Shown: one piece after another, positions 5,671-6,014 of the stretch
Layout: the number at the start of each line of letters is the position of its first letter
Numbering within the stretch: the stretch's first letter is position 1
Origin: Candidatus Woykebacteria bacterium RIFCSPLOWO2_01_FULL_43_14
GTDB taxonomy: Bacteria; Patescibacteriota; Microgenomatia; Woykebacterales; 2-01-FULL-43-14
DNA length: 6,014 bases
Reading direction: 5' to 3'
NCBI GenBank assembly: GCA_001816835.1
Contig: MHDB01000026.1
Location: forward strand, 4,247-10,260
The notes under the pieces: model-generated
Told to the model about the DNA's origin: nothing
The model's input: only the letters and a program-made list of their open reading frames with translations
Databases searched by the model: none
Made by a program: the position numbers and the translations under genes

Positions 5671-6014
5671 TTAGTACCAAGAGGGTTTACCTTTTTCATC
5701 CAAAGTAATGTTTTGCCAATTTATTTGGTATAGATAAATCTTCCCATCAACTTGGTATATTTTACTAAATTCATTTGTGTTTTGGCCTGAGTAGAGTTCT
5801 TTCAAAGACGGCCTTTTTATCTCATTCAAAAACTCAAGCTCGAGATAGTTGGAGTTATATTTTTTGGCCATCCAGAGAATTGTCTCCTTGTCTTCAAACG
5901 GGATGGTGATAGTTTTTCGCTCTGCGTGAAAGTTTAGTTCCCAGGGCGTGAGGGTCGTGATAACTGAATCTCGGGGGGTATTTTCTCTGATCCAGTTATA
6001 GACTAAAAGAGACG
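5671..6014 (-). CDS. C-terminal part of a membrane glycosyltransferase, PMT/GT39-like (5' end outside window)
   Basis: The frame is open from the window edge to a TAA at 5673-5671 (113 complete codons). An internal ATG at 5871-5869 would give only 66 aa, but the reading frame upstream is uninterrupted and protein-like, so that Met is internal. The visible piece begins with SLLVYNWIRENTPRDSVITT and continues with TPWELNFHAERKTITIPFED. This type of segment (W-I-x-E-N-T-P-x-D-x-V, then a Trp-x-Leu and an Arg-x-x-x-x-x-P) is familiar from the extracytoplasmic tails of dolichyl-phosphate-mannose-protein mannosyltransferase-like and ArnT-like proteins. The membrane helices and the catalytic acidic loop would be upstream of the window. 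It is followed 3 bp later by the GT2 gene that could supply its polyprenyl-phosphate-sugar donor. Family assignment rests on the tail only. Confidence 0.65.
   Translation of the reverse strand, partial: SLLVYNWIRENTPRDSVITTLTPWELNFHAERKTITIPFEDKETILWMAKKYNSNYLELEFLNEIKRPSLKELYSGQNTNEFSKIYQVDGKIYLYQINWQNITLDEKGKPSWY

Noticed and set aside
5671..5871. A stand-alone 66-aa gene starting at the ATG 5871-5869
   Set aside because: The frame stays open and protein-like for another 47 codons to the window edge, with motifs of a larger membrane glycosyltransferase tail; the Met is internal.
1..6014. Reassigned genetic code (UGA as Gly, as in some CPR lineages)
   Set aside because: All reading frames are intact under the standard code and no in-frame TGA is needed. 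The visible stops are TAA or TAG, so the window neither requires nor supports a recoded TGA.

Overview
The window carries two head-to-head transcription blocks, with a further minus-strand block at the right-hand end. Genes are tightly packed, with 4 to 14 bp overlaps or gaps of 3 to 68 bp, good Shine-Dalgarno sites and mostly TAA stops. No RNA genes, mobile elements or CRISPR repeats were found. The host is a bacterium with moderately AT-rich DNA. The mix of a DegT-fold sugar enzyme, a large orphan polytopic membrane protein, an Alg5-type GT2 enzyme and a PMT-like protein resembles Patescibacteria/CPR (Microgenomates-like) genomes. That placement rests on gene style alone and is tentative.

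Left block (1-1747, minus strand): a two-subunit acyl-CoA-synthetase-superfamily enzyme, the upstream beta subunit (383 aa) overlapping the start of the alpha subunit by 14 bp. The alpha gene runs off the window after 203 codons. By overall fold these would be annotated as succinyl-CoA synthetase. The C-terminal half of beta and the middle of alpha instead carry sequence signatures of ATP-citrate lyase / citryl-CoA synthetase, including the citrate-binding loops. The pair probably activates citrate with ATP and CoA. Whether it also cleaves citryl-CoA depends on a possible citrate-synthase-like extension of alpha outside the window.

Centre (1748-1815): a 68-bp divergent intergenic region with overlapping candidate promoters for both directions.

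Plus-strand block (1816-4960): a DegT/DnrJ/EryC1-fold PLP enzyme whose Schiff-base lysine position is occupied by His, as in the sugar 3-dehydratases ColD and E1. A 22-bp gap separates it from a polytopic membrane protein of about 637 aa with GT-C-like architecture and no clear family.

Right block (4957-6014, minus strand): the C-terminus of a PMT/GT39-like membrane glycosyltransferase (5' part outside the window), followed after 3 bp by a cytoplasmic GT2 enzyme resembling dolichyl/polyprenyl-phosphate glucosyltransferases. This block meets the plus-strand block tail to tail with a 4-bp overlap of stop codons. Together, the DegT-like enzyme, the two membrane proteins and the GT2 suggest nucleotide-sugar modification, sugar loading onto a polyprenyl phosphate carrier, and transfer to a cell-surface acceptor.
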